Positions 8,239-16,997 of a stretch of 36,916 nt of DNA are shown here, one piece after another; position 1 is the stretch's first letter; each line of letters starts with the position of its first letter. Below the pieces are notes generated by a model. That model was not told the DNA's origin. It saw only the letters and a list, made by a program, of their open reading frames with translations, and made no database searches. The translations under genes were made by a program, and so were the position numbers. Origin of the DNA: Pseudomonadota bacterium (GTDB lineage: Bacteria > Pseudomonadota > Gammaproteobacteria > CALCKW01); contig JBCCUP010000045.1 of assembly GCA_039196715.1 (NCBI GenBank), positions 1-36,916 on the forward strand, in the 5' to 3' direction.

Positions 8239-9228
8239 ATGAAAAATCTGTTCGCACCGCTGCTGGTCGGCGCCCTGTCGCTGGCCACCCTGCCCGCGAG
8301 CGCCGCAGACGATGTCACGCTGCAACTCAAGTGGGTGACACAAGCGCAGTTTGCTGGCTACTACGTGGCACTGGACAAGGGCTACTACGACGAGGAAGGC
8401 CTCAACGTCACGATCAAACCCGGCGGCCCGGACGTCGCCCCCGCGCAGGTCATTGCCGGCGGTGGCGCGGACGTGGTGCTGGACTGGATGCCCTCGGCGC
8501 TCGCGAGCCGCGAGAAGGGCCTGGACCTCGTGAACATTGCCCAGCCCTTCAAGAGCTCCGGCATGATGCTGACCTGCCGCAAGGACAGTGGCATCGCGAG
8601 CCCGGCCGATTTCAAGGGCAAGACGCTCGGCGTCTGGTTCTTCGGCAACGAGTACCCTTTCCTGAGCTGGATGAGCAAGCTCGGTATACCGACGGACGGC
8701 AGTGACGGCGGCGTGACCGTGCTCAAGCAGGGCTTCAACGTCGACCCGATCCTGAACGGCCAGGCCGACTGCGTCTCCACGATGACCTACAACGAGTACT
8801 GGCAGATCATCGACGCCGGCCTGACGCCCGAGGAACTCGTGGTCTTCAAGTACGAGGACCAGGGCGTGGCGACCCTCGAGGACGGCATGTACGTGCTCGG
8901 TGAGCGCCTGCAGGACGCGGCCTTCAAGGACAGCATGGTGCGTTTCGTCCGTGCCTCGATGAAAGGCTGGAAGTACGCCGAGGACAACCCGGATGAAGCC
9001 GCGATGATCGTGCTCGACAACGACGCCAGTGGCGCACAGACCGAAAACCACCAGAAGCGCATGATGGGCGAGATCGCGAAGCTCACTGCGGGCTCGAACG
9101 GCGCACTGGACCCGGCCGACTACGAGCGCACCGTGGCCTCCCTGCTCTCGGGCGGTTCGGACCCGGTCATCACCCAGCAGCCCGAAGGCGCCTGGACGCA
9201 CGACATCACCGATGCCGCGCTGAACTGA
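8239..9228 (+). CDS. NMT1/THI5-type periplasmic substrate-binding protein
   Basis: Periplasmic binding protein of 329 residues with a cleavable signal peptide (MKNLFAP... ending ASAAD, cut near residue 23). The mature start, VTLQLKWVTQAQFAGYYVALDKG, is the hallmark of the NMT1/THI5-like family, which includes the binding proteins for thiamine pyrimidine precursors (ThiY) and riboflavin (RibY). Other family blocks are DVVLDWMPSAL, GKTLGVWFFGNEYPF and TYNEYWQI. It has a good ribosome-binding site (GGAGAG) and closes the operon before a strong terminator. The family's liking for pyrimidine-like rings fits the flanking dihydropyrimidinase; the true ligand is unknown. A 70-bp gap before it includes a 5-bp stem (8190-8204). 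Confidence 0.92.
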   Translation: MKNLFAPLLVGALSLATLPASAADDVTLQLKWVTQAQFAGYYVALDKGYYDEEGLNVTIKPGGPDVAPAQVIAGGGADVVLDWMPSALASREKGLDLVNIAQPFKSSGMMLTCRKDSGIASPADFKGKTLGVWFFGNEYPFLSWMSKLGIPTDGSDGGVTVLKQGFNVDPILNGQADCVSTMTYNEYWQIIDAGLTPEELVVFKYEDQGVATLEDGMYVLGERLQDAAFKDSMVRFVRASMKGWKYAEDNPDEAAMIVLDNDASGAQTENHQKRMMGEIAKLTAGSNGALDPADYERTVASLLSGGSDPVITQQPEGAWTHDITDAALN

Positions 9229-9244
9229 CACCGAACCCCGTTCG

Positions 9245-9287
9245 GAAACGAAAAAGCCCCGGGCGCAACCGGGGCTTTTTTTCGTTT
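9245..9287. terminator. Bidirectional rho-independent terminator
   Basis: A GC stem GCCCCGG (9256-9262) / CCGGGGC (9269-9275) with a six-base loop is flanked by A5 (9251-9255) and T7 (9276-9282). The outer AAACG...CGTTT is also symmetric. It lies between the convergent ends of the importer operon (stop at 9228) and the sulfotransferase gene (stop at 9334), so it can serve both strands. Confidence 0.93.
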
Positions 9288-9333
9288 GGTGAAACAGCCT
9301 ACCCGGGAGGCGGACAGGCCTTCGGGCCCGGGC

Positions 9334-10101
9334 TCAGACCGCCGCCGCGGCGACCGGGGTGCCGCGCCAGCGAAAGGCGCGGTTGGGGTCGAGAATCTGG
9401 TCGGCGAACTGCAGCATCTCGGGGCACATCGGCAGCGAGAGAAAATCGCACACCTCCGCCAGCACCGCCTCGGGCGCGTCGCAAAAGGCCTCGAACTGCA
9501 CCCGCAGCACGCGATCGGGCGAGATGAAGGCGTTGTCGAAGGCCTGACGCCAGAGGTCGATCTTCTCCTCGGCCTGCTGCTGGCCACCCGGTTGCCAGGC
9601 GCGGGACTCGAACTTCTCGCGCGCCGACCGGGCACTGTGGGCGCGCTCGCGGTTGAGGACGATGTAACGCATGCGCGGAAACAGGCGGTCGATATCGGGA
9701 CCGTACAGCATGTATTCGTTGTACTTGTCGCCGACTGCGAGGGCGCCTTTGGACACGCTGCGGTACACCGACTTCCAGAGCTCCGCCACCTGCGATTCGA
9801 ACACGTCAATATCGCGGGTCGCGTGCCAGCGGTACGCCTTGACGGCCTCGATCAGTTCCTGCGTCAGGTTGTATTCGTCGCCCTTGACGGTCCGACGTGA
9901 CAACGCGTGGGCAATTTCATCGAGGCGCGGGTGCAGACCGGCGCGAGCAGTGGGGTCGTTGACCAACCACACCAGCAGGTAGTAGAGCAGTTTCCCGTCG
10001 ACCGTCAGGCAGATGTCCTGATGCCGCTGCAAAATCTCACCGAAGATCGTGGTACCCGACCGTTGCGGTCCCACCACCAGAAACTGCGTTTGATGCCCCA
10101 T
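9334..10101 (-). CDS. Sulfotransferase-family protein
   Basis: 255-residue protein of the PAPS-dependent sulfotransferase superfamily. The N-terminal loop GPQRSGTT (about residues 11-18) binds the 5'-phosphosulfate of PAPS. A strand plus arginine/serine-rich stretch (YIVLNRERAHSARSA) sits where the 3'-phosphate site should be, though the usual R-D-P is changed. No signal peptide or membrane anchor is evident, so it is probably cytoplasmic. It stands alone, separated by 180 bp from the RND operon and by a terminator from the pyrimidine operon, so context gives no substrate. Acceptors in this superfamily include glycans, lipids and small alcohols. Confidence 0.85.
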   Translation of the reverse strand: MGHQTQFLVVGPQRSGTTIFGEILQRHQDICLTVDGKLLYYLLVWLVNDPTARAGLHPRLDEIAHALSRRTVKGDEYNLTQELIEAVKAYRWHATRDIDVFESQVAELWKSVYRSVSKGALAVGDKYNEYMLYGPDIDRLFPRMRYIVLNRERAHSARSAREKFESRAWQPGGQQQAEEKIDLWRQAFDNAFISPDRVLRVQFEAFCDAPEAVLAEVCDFLSLPMCPEMLQFADQILDPNRAFRWRGTPVAAAAV

Positions 10102-10246
10102 GATGTCAGCCCTCGTGTGGCGCTGGTTTGACGGGCCAGCGCGGGCGGGAGAACCCGTGCTCGCTGGCGTTCAGGGGGTCAGACAGGTCTTGTATTTCTC
10201 AGTTCGGCCAATTCCGGGCTTTAGGTGTTCGCACCGATGCGGGCTC

Positions 10247-10272
10247 GCACGTACGCACTTGTGCGTACGTGC
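10247..10272 (-). repeat. 26-bp hairpin/palindrome after the RND operon
   Basis: Perfect 12-bp arms GCACGTACGCAC (10247-10258) and GTGCGTACGTGC (10261-10272) are separated by TT. It starts eight bases past the RND pump stop codon on the minus strand and ends about 146 bases before the sulfotransferase ATG. No T-run follows on either strand, so it is not a classical terminator. It may stabilise or end the RND transcript, or act as a protein-binding site. A second, imperfect hairpin with GCCAGCG/CGCTGGC arms lies at 10135-10168, nearer the sulfotransferase start. Confidence 0.6.
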
Positions 10273-10280
10273 CTCAGCCG

Positions 10281-13200
10281 TCAGGTCGCCGCCGGTTGCA
10301 GTGTCGGCTTGGCTCGGCGTGTCGGCGTTGCCCGTCGCGCACCGAACAGCACCGCGTACACCGCTGGCACGAGCAACAACGTGATCAGGGTCCCGACCAA
10401 CATGCCGAAGATCAGCGTGATCGCCATGGTCTGGAACATGTCCCCGCCCATCGCAAGCGGAAACATGCCACCGCAGGTGGTTGCGGTGGTCAGCAGAATC
10501 GGCCGTAAACGTTGCGCCGAGGCCGTGACAATGGCGTCCATCAGGGCCGTGCCGGCTTGCGATTCGATGGTGATCTGGTCGATCAGAATGATCGCATTGT
10601 TGATGACAATACCGGCGAGCGAGATGATGCCGAGAATGGTGAAGAAACCAAAGGCCACGTCGGTGATCGCGAGCCCCCAGGCCATGCCGATGAGCCCGAG
10701 CGGAATCGTCATCAACACGATACCGGCCTTGCGAAAAGAGTTGAACTGGCCGACCAGCAGAATGAGGATCACCAGGCCGGCAATCGGCAGCTTGTCGAAG
10801 ATCGACTGGCTCGCCTCGTCCGAGGACTCCGATTCACCGCCTTCCTCGTAGCCGAAGCCCACGGGCAGCTTCCAGTCGCCCAGCCAGGGCGTCAGCGTCG
10901 CGTTGATGTCGGTCGCGGAGTGGTCAGGCAGGAGCGTCGCCGACACCGTGACGGTTCGCACCCGGTCGCGCCGCTTGATCACCGGCACCTCCCAGGCGAC
11001 GTCGACGTCGGCGACTTGCGCGAGCGGCACGGCGCGGTTGCTCGACGACGAGACGATGGTCAGATCGGGCAGCCGACGGATGTCGTGCCGGTCCCGGTTG
11101 CTCGAGCGCAGCACCACCGGAATGCGCTCGTCGCCCTCACGGAACTCACTCACCGTGTTGCCGCTAACCCCGGCGAACAGCGAACTGGCGACATCGGCGT
11201 TCGACAAGCCGGCCGAGCTCGCGAGATCGGAGTCGATGTCGACCGTGATCTTGCGCGAGCGGATGCCCCAATCATCAATCACATCGAGCACGCCGGGGGT
11301 CGCGAAGAGCTGGCGCTTGAGCTCGGCAGCGAGCCGCTCGAGTGCGTCGACATCGCGGCCCGAGACACGCACCTGGATCGGGTAGGAGACGGGCGGGCCC
11401 TGTGAGAGCCGCGACACCTTGGAGCGGGCGTCCGGGTACTCGCGGCGGATGTGGTCCTGCAACAACGCGATCACCCCGTCGATCTCGGCCGAGCTCGCCA
11501 CGTTGACCAGCGCGCTCATGTGGGCCGCGTCACTCTCCCCCGGGTTGTACCCGAGCTTGAACTTCGGTGCCGAGATGCCGACGTACTGCGCCCAGCCGGT
11601 GACGCCGGCGTCGCTCACCGCCGGCGAGGCGAGAAAGTCGCTGATGCTCGCGGCGGTGCGCTCGGTGACGCTGATGTCGACGCCCTGCGGCAGGTCCAGT
11701 TCGACGGTCACGAGCGGCTCGTCGGACGGCGGTATGAACTCATTGCGCACAACGCCCATGGCGATGACGATCGACGCGAACAGGCCCATCGCCACGAGGA
11801 TGGTCACCCAGCGGAAACGGATGGCCGCTGCAGCGAGCGAGCGGTAGCCGCGCGTCATCCGGCCCGGCCGGGTGTCCGCCGGCGTCGCCGGCACGCTCAG
11901 CAGCAGCCCGCCGAGCATCGGGATGATGGTCATCGACAGGAGCCAGGACACGCTCAGTGAGATCGCGACGATGTAGCCGATCGCAGCAGTGAACTCGCCC
12001 ACCGCAGACTCCGCCAGCACGATCGGCGAAAAGGCCGCCACCGTCGTCGCCGAGCCCACCAGCAACGGGATGCGCATGGTGTTCACCGTCGCCACCGCCG
12101 CCGCCACGCGCGCCTCGCCCGCCTGCAGTCGCTTCTGGATGTTCTCGATGATGACGATGCCGTTGTCCACGAGCAGGCCGAGCGAGATGATCAGGCCGGC
12201 GAGCGACACCTTGTCGATGCTCAAGCCGAACCACGACATCACCATCAGCGTCAGCGCCATGGTGATCGGGATGGACACGGCGATGATCAGCCCGGTGCGA
12301 AGTCCCAGGAACAACAGCAGCACGCAACCGACGATGCCGACCGCCTGGGCAATGCTGACCAGGAAGTCCGAGATGTTCTCGTTGACGATGTCGGTCTGGA
12401 AGGCGATGCGGTCGAGCGACATGCCGATTGGCAGTGTCTGCTGCAGGCGATCGAGCAACGGCCCGAGCTCGGCGCCGAGGGTGACGATGTCGCCGCCCTC
12501 GACCATACTGACGTTGATCGAGATCGCCGGCTCACCGCGCACGCGCACCAGCTCGCTCGCGGGCTCGGCGACCACACGCTCGACCGAGGCGAGGTCCTGC
12601 AGTTTGAACAGCGCGCCGGTGCCGCTGCGCACCACCGTCGAGCGCAACGCGTCGACCGAAGAGAAGTCGCCGGAGGGCTCGAGGCTCAGCCGCTCGTTGC
12701 CGATCAGGATACGGCCGCCGCTGTTGATGGTGTTGGTGTTGGCGATCGCGGCCGAGAGTTGGTCGCTGGTGATGCCGAGCTCGCGCAGCGTTGCGTCGCT
12801 GTACTCGACGTAGATCGTCTCGTCCTGCAGCCCCTGCAGCGCGACTTCGGCCACCGCGGGGATCAACAACAGCGCATCTCGGATGCGTTCCGCCTCGAAC
12901 TTCAACTCAGGGTACGTGAAGCCCTCACCGCGCAGCCCGTAGACAATGCCGAAGACGTCGCCCTTGTCGTCGTTGACCACCGGGCCGAAGACGCCGTCGG
13001 GCAGGTCCGCGCTCGCGTCGTCGACCTTGCGGCGCAGGTCGTCGAAGATCGGACGCATGTGGGTGTAGGTCGCCTTGAACTCGGCGTTGACGATCGAAAT
13101 GCCGTTGCGCGAGGTGCTGCTGACGTTGTCGAGTTCCGGCATCTCGACGATGGCGTCTTCGATCACCGAACTCACGAGTTCTTCCATGCGCTGTGCATTC

Positions 13201-13361
13201 GCACCGGGCATGCGCGTGACCACACTCGCCTGGCGCACGATGAAGCCCGGGTCCTCGGCCTTGGGCAGGCTGAAGTAGGCCTGCACGCCGAGGAGCGTCA
13301 TCAGCACAAGCAAGGTCAATGAGACGCGCTTGTTGTCGAAGACAAACTGCAGAATGTTCAT
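10281..13361 (-). CDS. RND efflux pump, inner-membrane permease (AcrB/HAE-1 superfamily)
   Basis: Proton-driven inner-membrane pump subunit of a tripartite efflux system, 1026 residues, the normal length. The first transmembrane helix is at about 8-30. Two large periplasmic loops follow TM1 and TM7, and helix bundles surround about residues 335-540 and 850-1010. The TM4 motif reads LVDNGIVIIENI and the TM10 motif IVINNAIILID. AcrB has a double aspartate (D407/D408) in TM4 and a lysine (K940) in TM10; here TM4 keeps one aspartate followed by Asn and TM10 has Asn, as in some other HAE-type subfamilies. It is third in the operon, eight bases after the fusion-protein gene. The tetR gene beyond the operator probably controls it. 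Substrate unknown. Confidence 0.93.
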   Translation of the reverse strand: MNILQFVFDNKRVSLTLLVLMTLLGVQAYFSLPKAEDPGFIVRQASVVTRMPGANAQRMEELVSSVIEDAIVEMPELDNVSSTSRNGISIVNAEFKATYTHMRPIFDDLRRKVDDASADLPDGVFGPVVNDDKGDVFGIVYGLRGEGFTYPELKFEAERIRDALLLIPAVAEVALQGLQDETIYVEYSDATLRELGITSDQLSAAIANTNTINSGGRILIGNERLSLEPSGDFSSVDALRSTVVRSGTGALFKLQDLASVERVVAEPASELVRVRGEPAISINVSMVEGGDIVTLGAELGPLLDRLQQTLPIGMSLDRIAFQTDIVNENISDFLVSIAQAVGIVGCVLLLFLGLRTGLIIAVSIPITMALTLMVMSWFGLSIDKVSLAGLIISLGLLVDNGIVIIENIQKRLQAGEARVAAAVATVNTMRIPLLVGSATTVAAFSPIVLAESAVGEFTAAIGYIVAISLSVSWLLSMTIIPMLGGLLLSVPATPADTRPGRMTRGYRSLAAAAIRFRWVTILVAMGLFASIVIAMGVVRNEFIPPSDEPLVTVELDLPQGVDISVTERTAASISDFLASPAVSDAGVTGWAQYVGISAPKFKLGYNPGESDAAHMSALVNVASSAEIDGVIALLQDHIRREYPDARSKVSRLSQGPPVSYPIQVRVSGRDVDALERLAAELKRQLFATPGVLDVIDDWGIRSRKITVDIDSDLASSAGLSNADVASSLFAGVSGNTVSEFREGDERIPVVLRSSNRDRHDIRRLPDLTIVSSSSNRAVPLAQVADVDVAWEVPVIKRRDRVRTVTVSATLLPDHSATDINATLTPWLGDWKLPVGFGYEEGGESESSDEASQSIFDKLPIAGLVILILLVGQFNSFRKAGIVLMTIPLGLIGMAWGLAITDVAFGFFTILGIISLAGIVINNAIILIDQITIESQAGTALMDAIVTASAQRLRPILLTTATTCGGMFPLAMGGDMFQTMAITLIFGMLVGTLITLLLVPAVYAVLFGARRATPTRRAKPTLQPAAT

Positions 13362-13369
13362 ACCCGCAC

Positions 13370-14515
13370 TCAGCGCCCGTCGCCGTTGTAGAGCGTCACG
13401 CGCATGCCCTCGCTGATCTGCGACATCCCGGCGACCACAATCTGTTGTCCGGGCTCGAGCCCGGACACCACTTCGATGCCCGCGTTGTCGAGTGGCCCGG
13501 TGGTGACCGGCGTGCGCACGATGCGGTACGCATCCCCGTCGGCCGCAGCGACAAAGACAAAGTTGGCGTCGCTGTCGCCAAGCACGGCGGTCAGCGGCAC
13601 GACCATGCGCTGGTCGCCGCTCGCGATGCTCACGGTCACCTCGGCTGCCATGCCGACACGCAGGTCAGCCGGCGGCGCTTCGAGCGCCGCCTCGACGACG
13701 TAGCCGGTGTTGTCGGTGTTGCTCACACCGATCTCGACCACCGTGCCGGAGAGCGCGAGGTCAGTTGCGCGCGTGGTCGCCGACACCGCCATGCCGAGCT
13801 CGATGGTATTGATCAGGCTCTCAGGCACGACCATGGTCAGGCGTTTCTCGACGCCGCACGCGGTGGTCACGATGGTCTGGCCGGCCGAGATGTTCTGGTT
13901 GAGCGCGACCGGCACGCTCACCACCTGGCACGCGTCACTCGGGTTTTGCAAGCGCGTGTAGGAGACGTTGAGCTGCGCCGAGCGCAAGCTCTCGCTCGCT
14001 CGGACGCGGTCAGCCCGCGCCGACGTCGCGTTGGCCTCGGCGTTCTCGAGGTCCGAGAGGCTCGCCGCCTCGTTGGCGTAGAGCTCGCGTGAACGCCGGT
14101 ACTGGTTCTGGGCGTTGGTGTTGTTGGCCTCGGCCTGCGCCAGCGCGGCACGGGCTTCCTTCTCGGTGACCACGAAGGGCTGCTGGTCGAGCTCGGCCAC
14201 CAGGTCTCCCGCTTGCAGTCGATCGCCGACGCTGACCGGCAACGCGGTGATCGCACCAGAGACACGAAAGCTCAGGTCCTGGTTGTCACCCGACTCGACC
14301 GTGGCCGCGAGCACGCGTTCGAGCGCGCCGCTGCCGCGCGTGATCTCCATGACCTTCACCGGTCGCGGAGGCGCGACCGAGGGCGCATCGATCTCGTCGC
14401 TGCTGTCACAGGCGACAAGCAGCACGCTCGACGCCAGGCACGCCAGCATCACTGGACGGTGGAACGTCAGAGAACAGGATACGGCGAACACGCCGCGGGC
14501 TCGGGTTGATGTCAT
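13370..14515 (-). CDS. RND efflux periplasmic adaptor (membrane fusion) lipoprotein
   Basis: HlyD/AcrA-type adaptor that bridges the RND pump and the outer-membrane channel, 381 residues from the ATG at 14515. A lipobox LVAC (cysteine 36) predicts a lipid-anchored periplasmic protein. An alternative ATG at 14449 gives a shorter, more typical lipoprotein signal (MLACLASSVLLVAC). The biotinyl-lipoyl-like motif (GDRLQAGDLVAELD), an alpha-helical hairpin rich in Ala/Glu/Arg (about 110-180) and beta-barrel strands follow in the standard order. It lies eight bases after the TolC-like gene and eight before the pump gene, consistent with one transcript. Confidence 0.92.
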   Translation of the reverse strand: MTSTRARGVFAVSCSLTFHRPVMLACLASSVLLVACDSSDEIDAPSVAPPRPVKVMEITRGSGALERVLAATVESGDNQDLSFRVSGAITALPVSVGDRLQAGDLVAELDQQPFVVTEKEARAALAQAEANNTNAQNQYRRSRELYANEAASLSDLENAEANATSARADRVRASESLRSAQLNVSYTRLQNPSDACQVVSVPVALNQNISAGQTIVTTACGVEKRLTMVVPESLINTIELGMAVSATTRATDLALSGTVVEIGVSNTDNTGYVVEAALEAPPADLRVGMAAEVTVSIASGDQRMVVPLTAVLGDSDANFVFVAAADGDAYRIVRTPVTTGPLDNAGIEVVSGLEPGQQIVVAGMSQISEGMRVTLYNGDGR

Positions 14516-14523
14516 GATGGCAA

Positions 14524-16896
14524 TCACTGTCTGGCGCTCGCGATGCGTTCCGAGAAGGCGGTCAGCCACGCCTGCTGCTCCAAACCGCCGAGCAACATGG
14601 GCATCTCACCGAGCAGCGCCTGGTAGGACACGAGCGAATCGAGGTATTGGTAACGCGCGATGTTGGCGTTGTCTTGCGCTTCGCGGAAGGTGGTTTGGGT
14701 GTCGAGCAAATCGGTCACGGTGGCCGACCCCAGACGGTAGGCATCCTGGGTGATCTGCAGGCTGCGCCAGGCCGCTTCGACGGCATCGGCGTTGATCGCA
14801 ATGGAGCGGTAGTTGGCAATCAGGCTGTCTACCACGACCACGCTGTTACGCCAGAGCGAGGTGCGGGTGCGTTCGAGGTTGACCACCGCCTGGTCGCGTT
14901 GGGCTGTGAACTGCCGAATGCGGTTGCGGCGGTTGCCACTGTCCCAGAGCTGCAATGTGGCAGTGAGTGACGCTGACCAATCACCCTCGCCGTCCAGGAC
15001 TGCCCCACCGGCGCCTCGGCTGCTGTCGAGGTAGTGCGCGTAGTTTGCACTCAGCGCGAGTTCCGGCAGGTAGTAGCCGCGCCGCTGCGCGTCGAGCTGC
15101 ACACGGCTCCGTTCCACCGTGTTCTCGGCGGTGTCCATCTCGAGCGAGCCGCCCAGCGCCCGTTCGATGGTGCCAGCGAGCAGGCGCTCGGCTCGACCGG
15201 TACTGGACAGATAGGGCTCGATCGTCTCGTGCAAGAGGTCAAAAGGCGGTTGATCCAACGTCACATCGGCCAGTGTGGTCGGCAGGGCGAAGCGTGTGTT
15301 GAGCAGCTCACTCAGCTGACTCTGGGCACTGAGGTTCGCCGAATAGGCCTGTTGCACCGCGCTCTCGCTGGTCGCGATCAACGACTGCCAGCGGTACACA
15401 TCCGACTTGGCGCCACTGCCGCTTCTGACCCGCGACTCGGCCAGTGCCAGGTTCTCGCGGTTCAACGTCAGGTCGCGCAGCCGGGATTCGAGCTGCGCCT
15501 GCGCCTCGAGCGCACCGAAGTAGGCGCTGGCCATGGTGCTGACCGTGTCAAGGATGTTCTGATTCCGGGCGAGTTCTGCCGCTTCGACGCCGAGTTTAGC
15601 CACCGACACGGACGCGGCGTCGTTGACCGAGTAGAGGGTCTGACTTGCGGCAAGCGTCGCGAGCGTCTCGCGTGTCGGTAGCTGGTCGCCGCGCTGGGTC
15701 TGGCTGACTTGCGCGGTGAGTTGCGGTCGCAGCGCCGCGCGGGCCTGCGCGAGCGACGCGCGGTCGCTCTCGAGCTGCAGCTGGCTGTCGCGCAGCCCGA
15801 GACCCCGGTCGAAAGCGATCTCCACAGCGCCGAGGAAATCGAGCCGACGCGCCTCGTCCAGTGCGTTGCGCACAAGGCGCGCCGTGGTCAACTCGTCGAA
15901 TTGCAAGTCCACACCGAGCGCGCGAGCCGTGTCGATGTTGATGGTGGTGTCTTTCTGCGATTCGAGCAACTGCACGCCGCGGGTGCGTGCACCCCGGGTG
16001 ATGGCGAGCTGCAGGTCGAGCGCCACCCGCCGCGCCAGCACGCGATCGTCCTTCGCCAACGTGTCGCTGATCAAAGCGCCGCGCCGCACCATCTCGTCGC
16101 CACCCACCGCGTAGGACGGTATCCGTTTGCGCAGCAGCGCGAGCAGCACCTGGTCCAACTCCGCCTCGGGCAGGCCGACCGGCGGCAACACCACCACATC
16201 AACCGCCGGGATCTGTGCGGCGACATCACGGTCTGGATGCAACGAGAAAAAGACCACGTCCTGCACACCGGCACGCCGCGCCGCGCTGACGATGGCCGCG
16301 TCGAGGCCGCCGTTGGCGCTCTCGGGCAACGGCGGCCGGAGGATGCCCACACGCTGCGCACCGAACAGCGCGTTGACCCGCTCGAAGGCGTTGACCGCGA
16401 CGTTGACTTGGGTATAGCGCTTGAGGTTGCGCACCCGGTCGCGCGTCGGCGTGCCCGACAACGCCGGGTCGAGCACGCGCATCAGGTAGGTAGGCTTGCC
16501 GAAGCGGCGCTCCGAATAGAGTGTCTGACTGCCAAGAAAGCCCGTGGCGACAATGTAATCGACGTCCGGGTTGGCCACCGCCATTGCGTAGAGCTCGGAT
16601 GGGTCGCGCTGATCGGCGCCGGCGCGGAAGGTCACTGGCACGGCGGTGACACCGCGCGGCAGCAGCGCCTGCAATTCCGCGAGGATCAGCGCGGCCTCGG
16701 CGGCCGCATCCTGCTCGACGCCGTCATCGATGAAGCCGATGCCAACCTCTCGCGCCGAAACCGCAGCGGCGGCACCGAGTAGACACAGGGTCAACACCCC
16801 TTTGCGAAGCAGGTCGGCAAGGCGCCAGAAAGGGCGGTGCGGTGTGACCTGCGTTGGACTCGTTTCCATCGGCTGCCGTGCTGTCCCGTCGATCAC
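14524..16896 (-). CDS. Fusion of ABC_sub_bind-like periplasmic domain with TolC-family outer-membrane channel
   Basis: 790-residue protein, far longer than a TolC (about 450-500). A signal peptide ends near VSA-RE (about residue 48). Residues about 50-335 resemble the ABC_sub_bind (TrpX-like) periplasmic binding fold: paired alpha/beta blocks such as DVDYIVATGFLGSQTLY, QRVGILRPP and PAVDVVVLPP, ending with TINIDTARALGVDL. Residues about 345-790 carry two TolC-type repeats of long helices: LRDSQLQLESDRASLAQARA, LTLNRENLALAESRVRSG and ITQDAYRLGSATVTDLLDTQ. It is first in the RND operon. The start may instead be the ATG at 16869 (MET...). Physical fusion suggests that a binding domain feeds or gates the efflux channel, which is inference. 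Confidence 0.85.
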   Translation of the reverse strand: MIDGTARQPMETSPTQVTPHRPFWRLADLLRKGVLTLCLLGAAAAVSAREVGIGFIDDGVEQDAAAEAALILAELQALLPRGVTAVPVTFRAGADQRDPSELYAMAVANPDVDYIVATGFLGSQTLYSERRFGKPTYLMRVLDPALSGTPTRDRVRNLKRYTQVNVAVNAFERVNALFGAQRVGILRPPLPESANGGLDAAIVSAARRAGVQDVVFFSLHPDRDVAAQIPAVDVVVLPPVGLPEAELDQVLLALLRKRIPSYAVGGDEMVRRGALISDTLAKDDRVLARRVALDLQLAITRGARTRGVQLLESQKDTTINIDTARALGVDLQFDELTTARLVRNALDEARRLDFLGAVEIAFDRGLGLRDSQLQLESDRASLAQARAALRPQLTAQVSQTQRGDQLPTRETLATLAASQTLYSVNDAASVSVAKLGVEAAELARNQNILDTVSTMASAYFGALEAQAQLESRLRDLTLNRENLALAESRVRSGSGAKSDVYRWQSLIATSESAVQQAYSANLSAQSQLSELLNTRFALPTTLADVTLDQPPFDLLHETIEPYLSSTGRAERLLAGTIERALGGSLEMDTAENTVERSRVQLDAQRRGYYLPELALSANYAHYLDSSRGAGGAVLDGEGDWSASLTATLQLWDSGNRRNRIRQFTAQRDQAVVNLERTRTSLWRNSVVVVDSLIANYRSIAINADAVEAAWRSLQITQDAYRLGSATVTDLLDTQTTFREAQDNANIARYQYLDSLVSYQALLGEMPMLLGGLEQQAWLTAFSERIASARQ

Positions 16897-16950
16897 CCCG
16901 GCGGCCCTGTGTACCGCGCCGACACGGCGCTGGACTGCGGCCTTCAGGAT

Positions 16951-16997
16951 GCAAAGTTAGTGCTGCTAACATGATATGTTAGCAGCACTAACTTTGC
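16951..16997. promoter_or_regulatory. 47-bp perfect inverted repeat holding two TetR-like operators
   Basis: 22-bp arms (16951-16972 and 16976-16997) are perfect reverse complements around GAT. Each arm contains its own 15-bp palindrome of the form GTTAG-N5-CTAAC: GTTAGTGCTGCTAAC (16956-16970) and GTTAGCAGCACTAAC (16978-16992). Their centres are 22 bp apart, about two helical turns. The element lies between the divergent efflux operon and tetR genes, and the centre (TATGTT on plus) could hold -10 elements. It is therefore a strong candidate for paired TetR operators that control both directions. Confidence 0.8.

Noticed and set aside
15709-16782. 357-codon plus-strand open frame opposite the TolC fusion gene
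   Set aside because: Composition is shadow-like and the minus-strand protein has clear signal peptide, binding-fold and TolC features.
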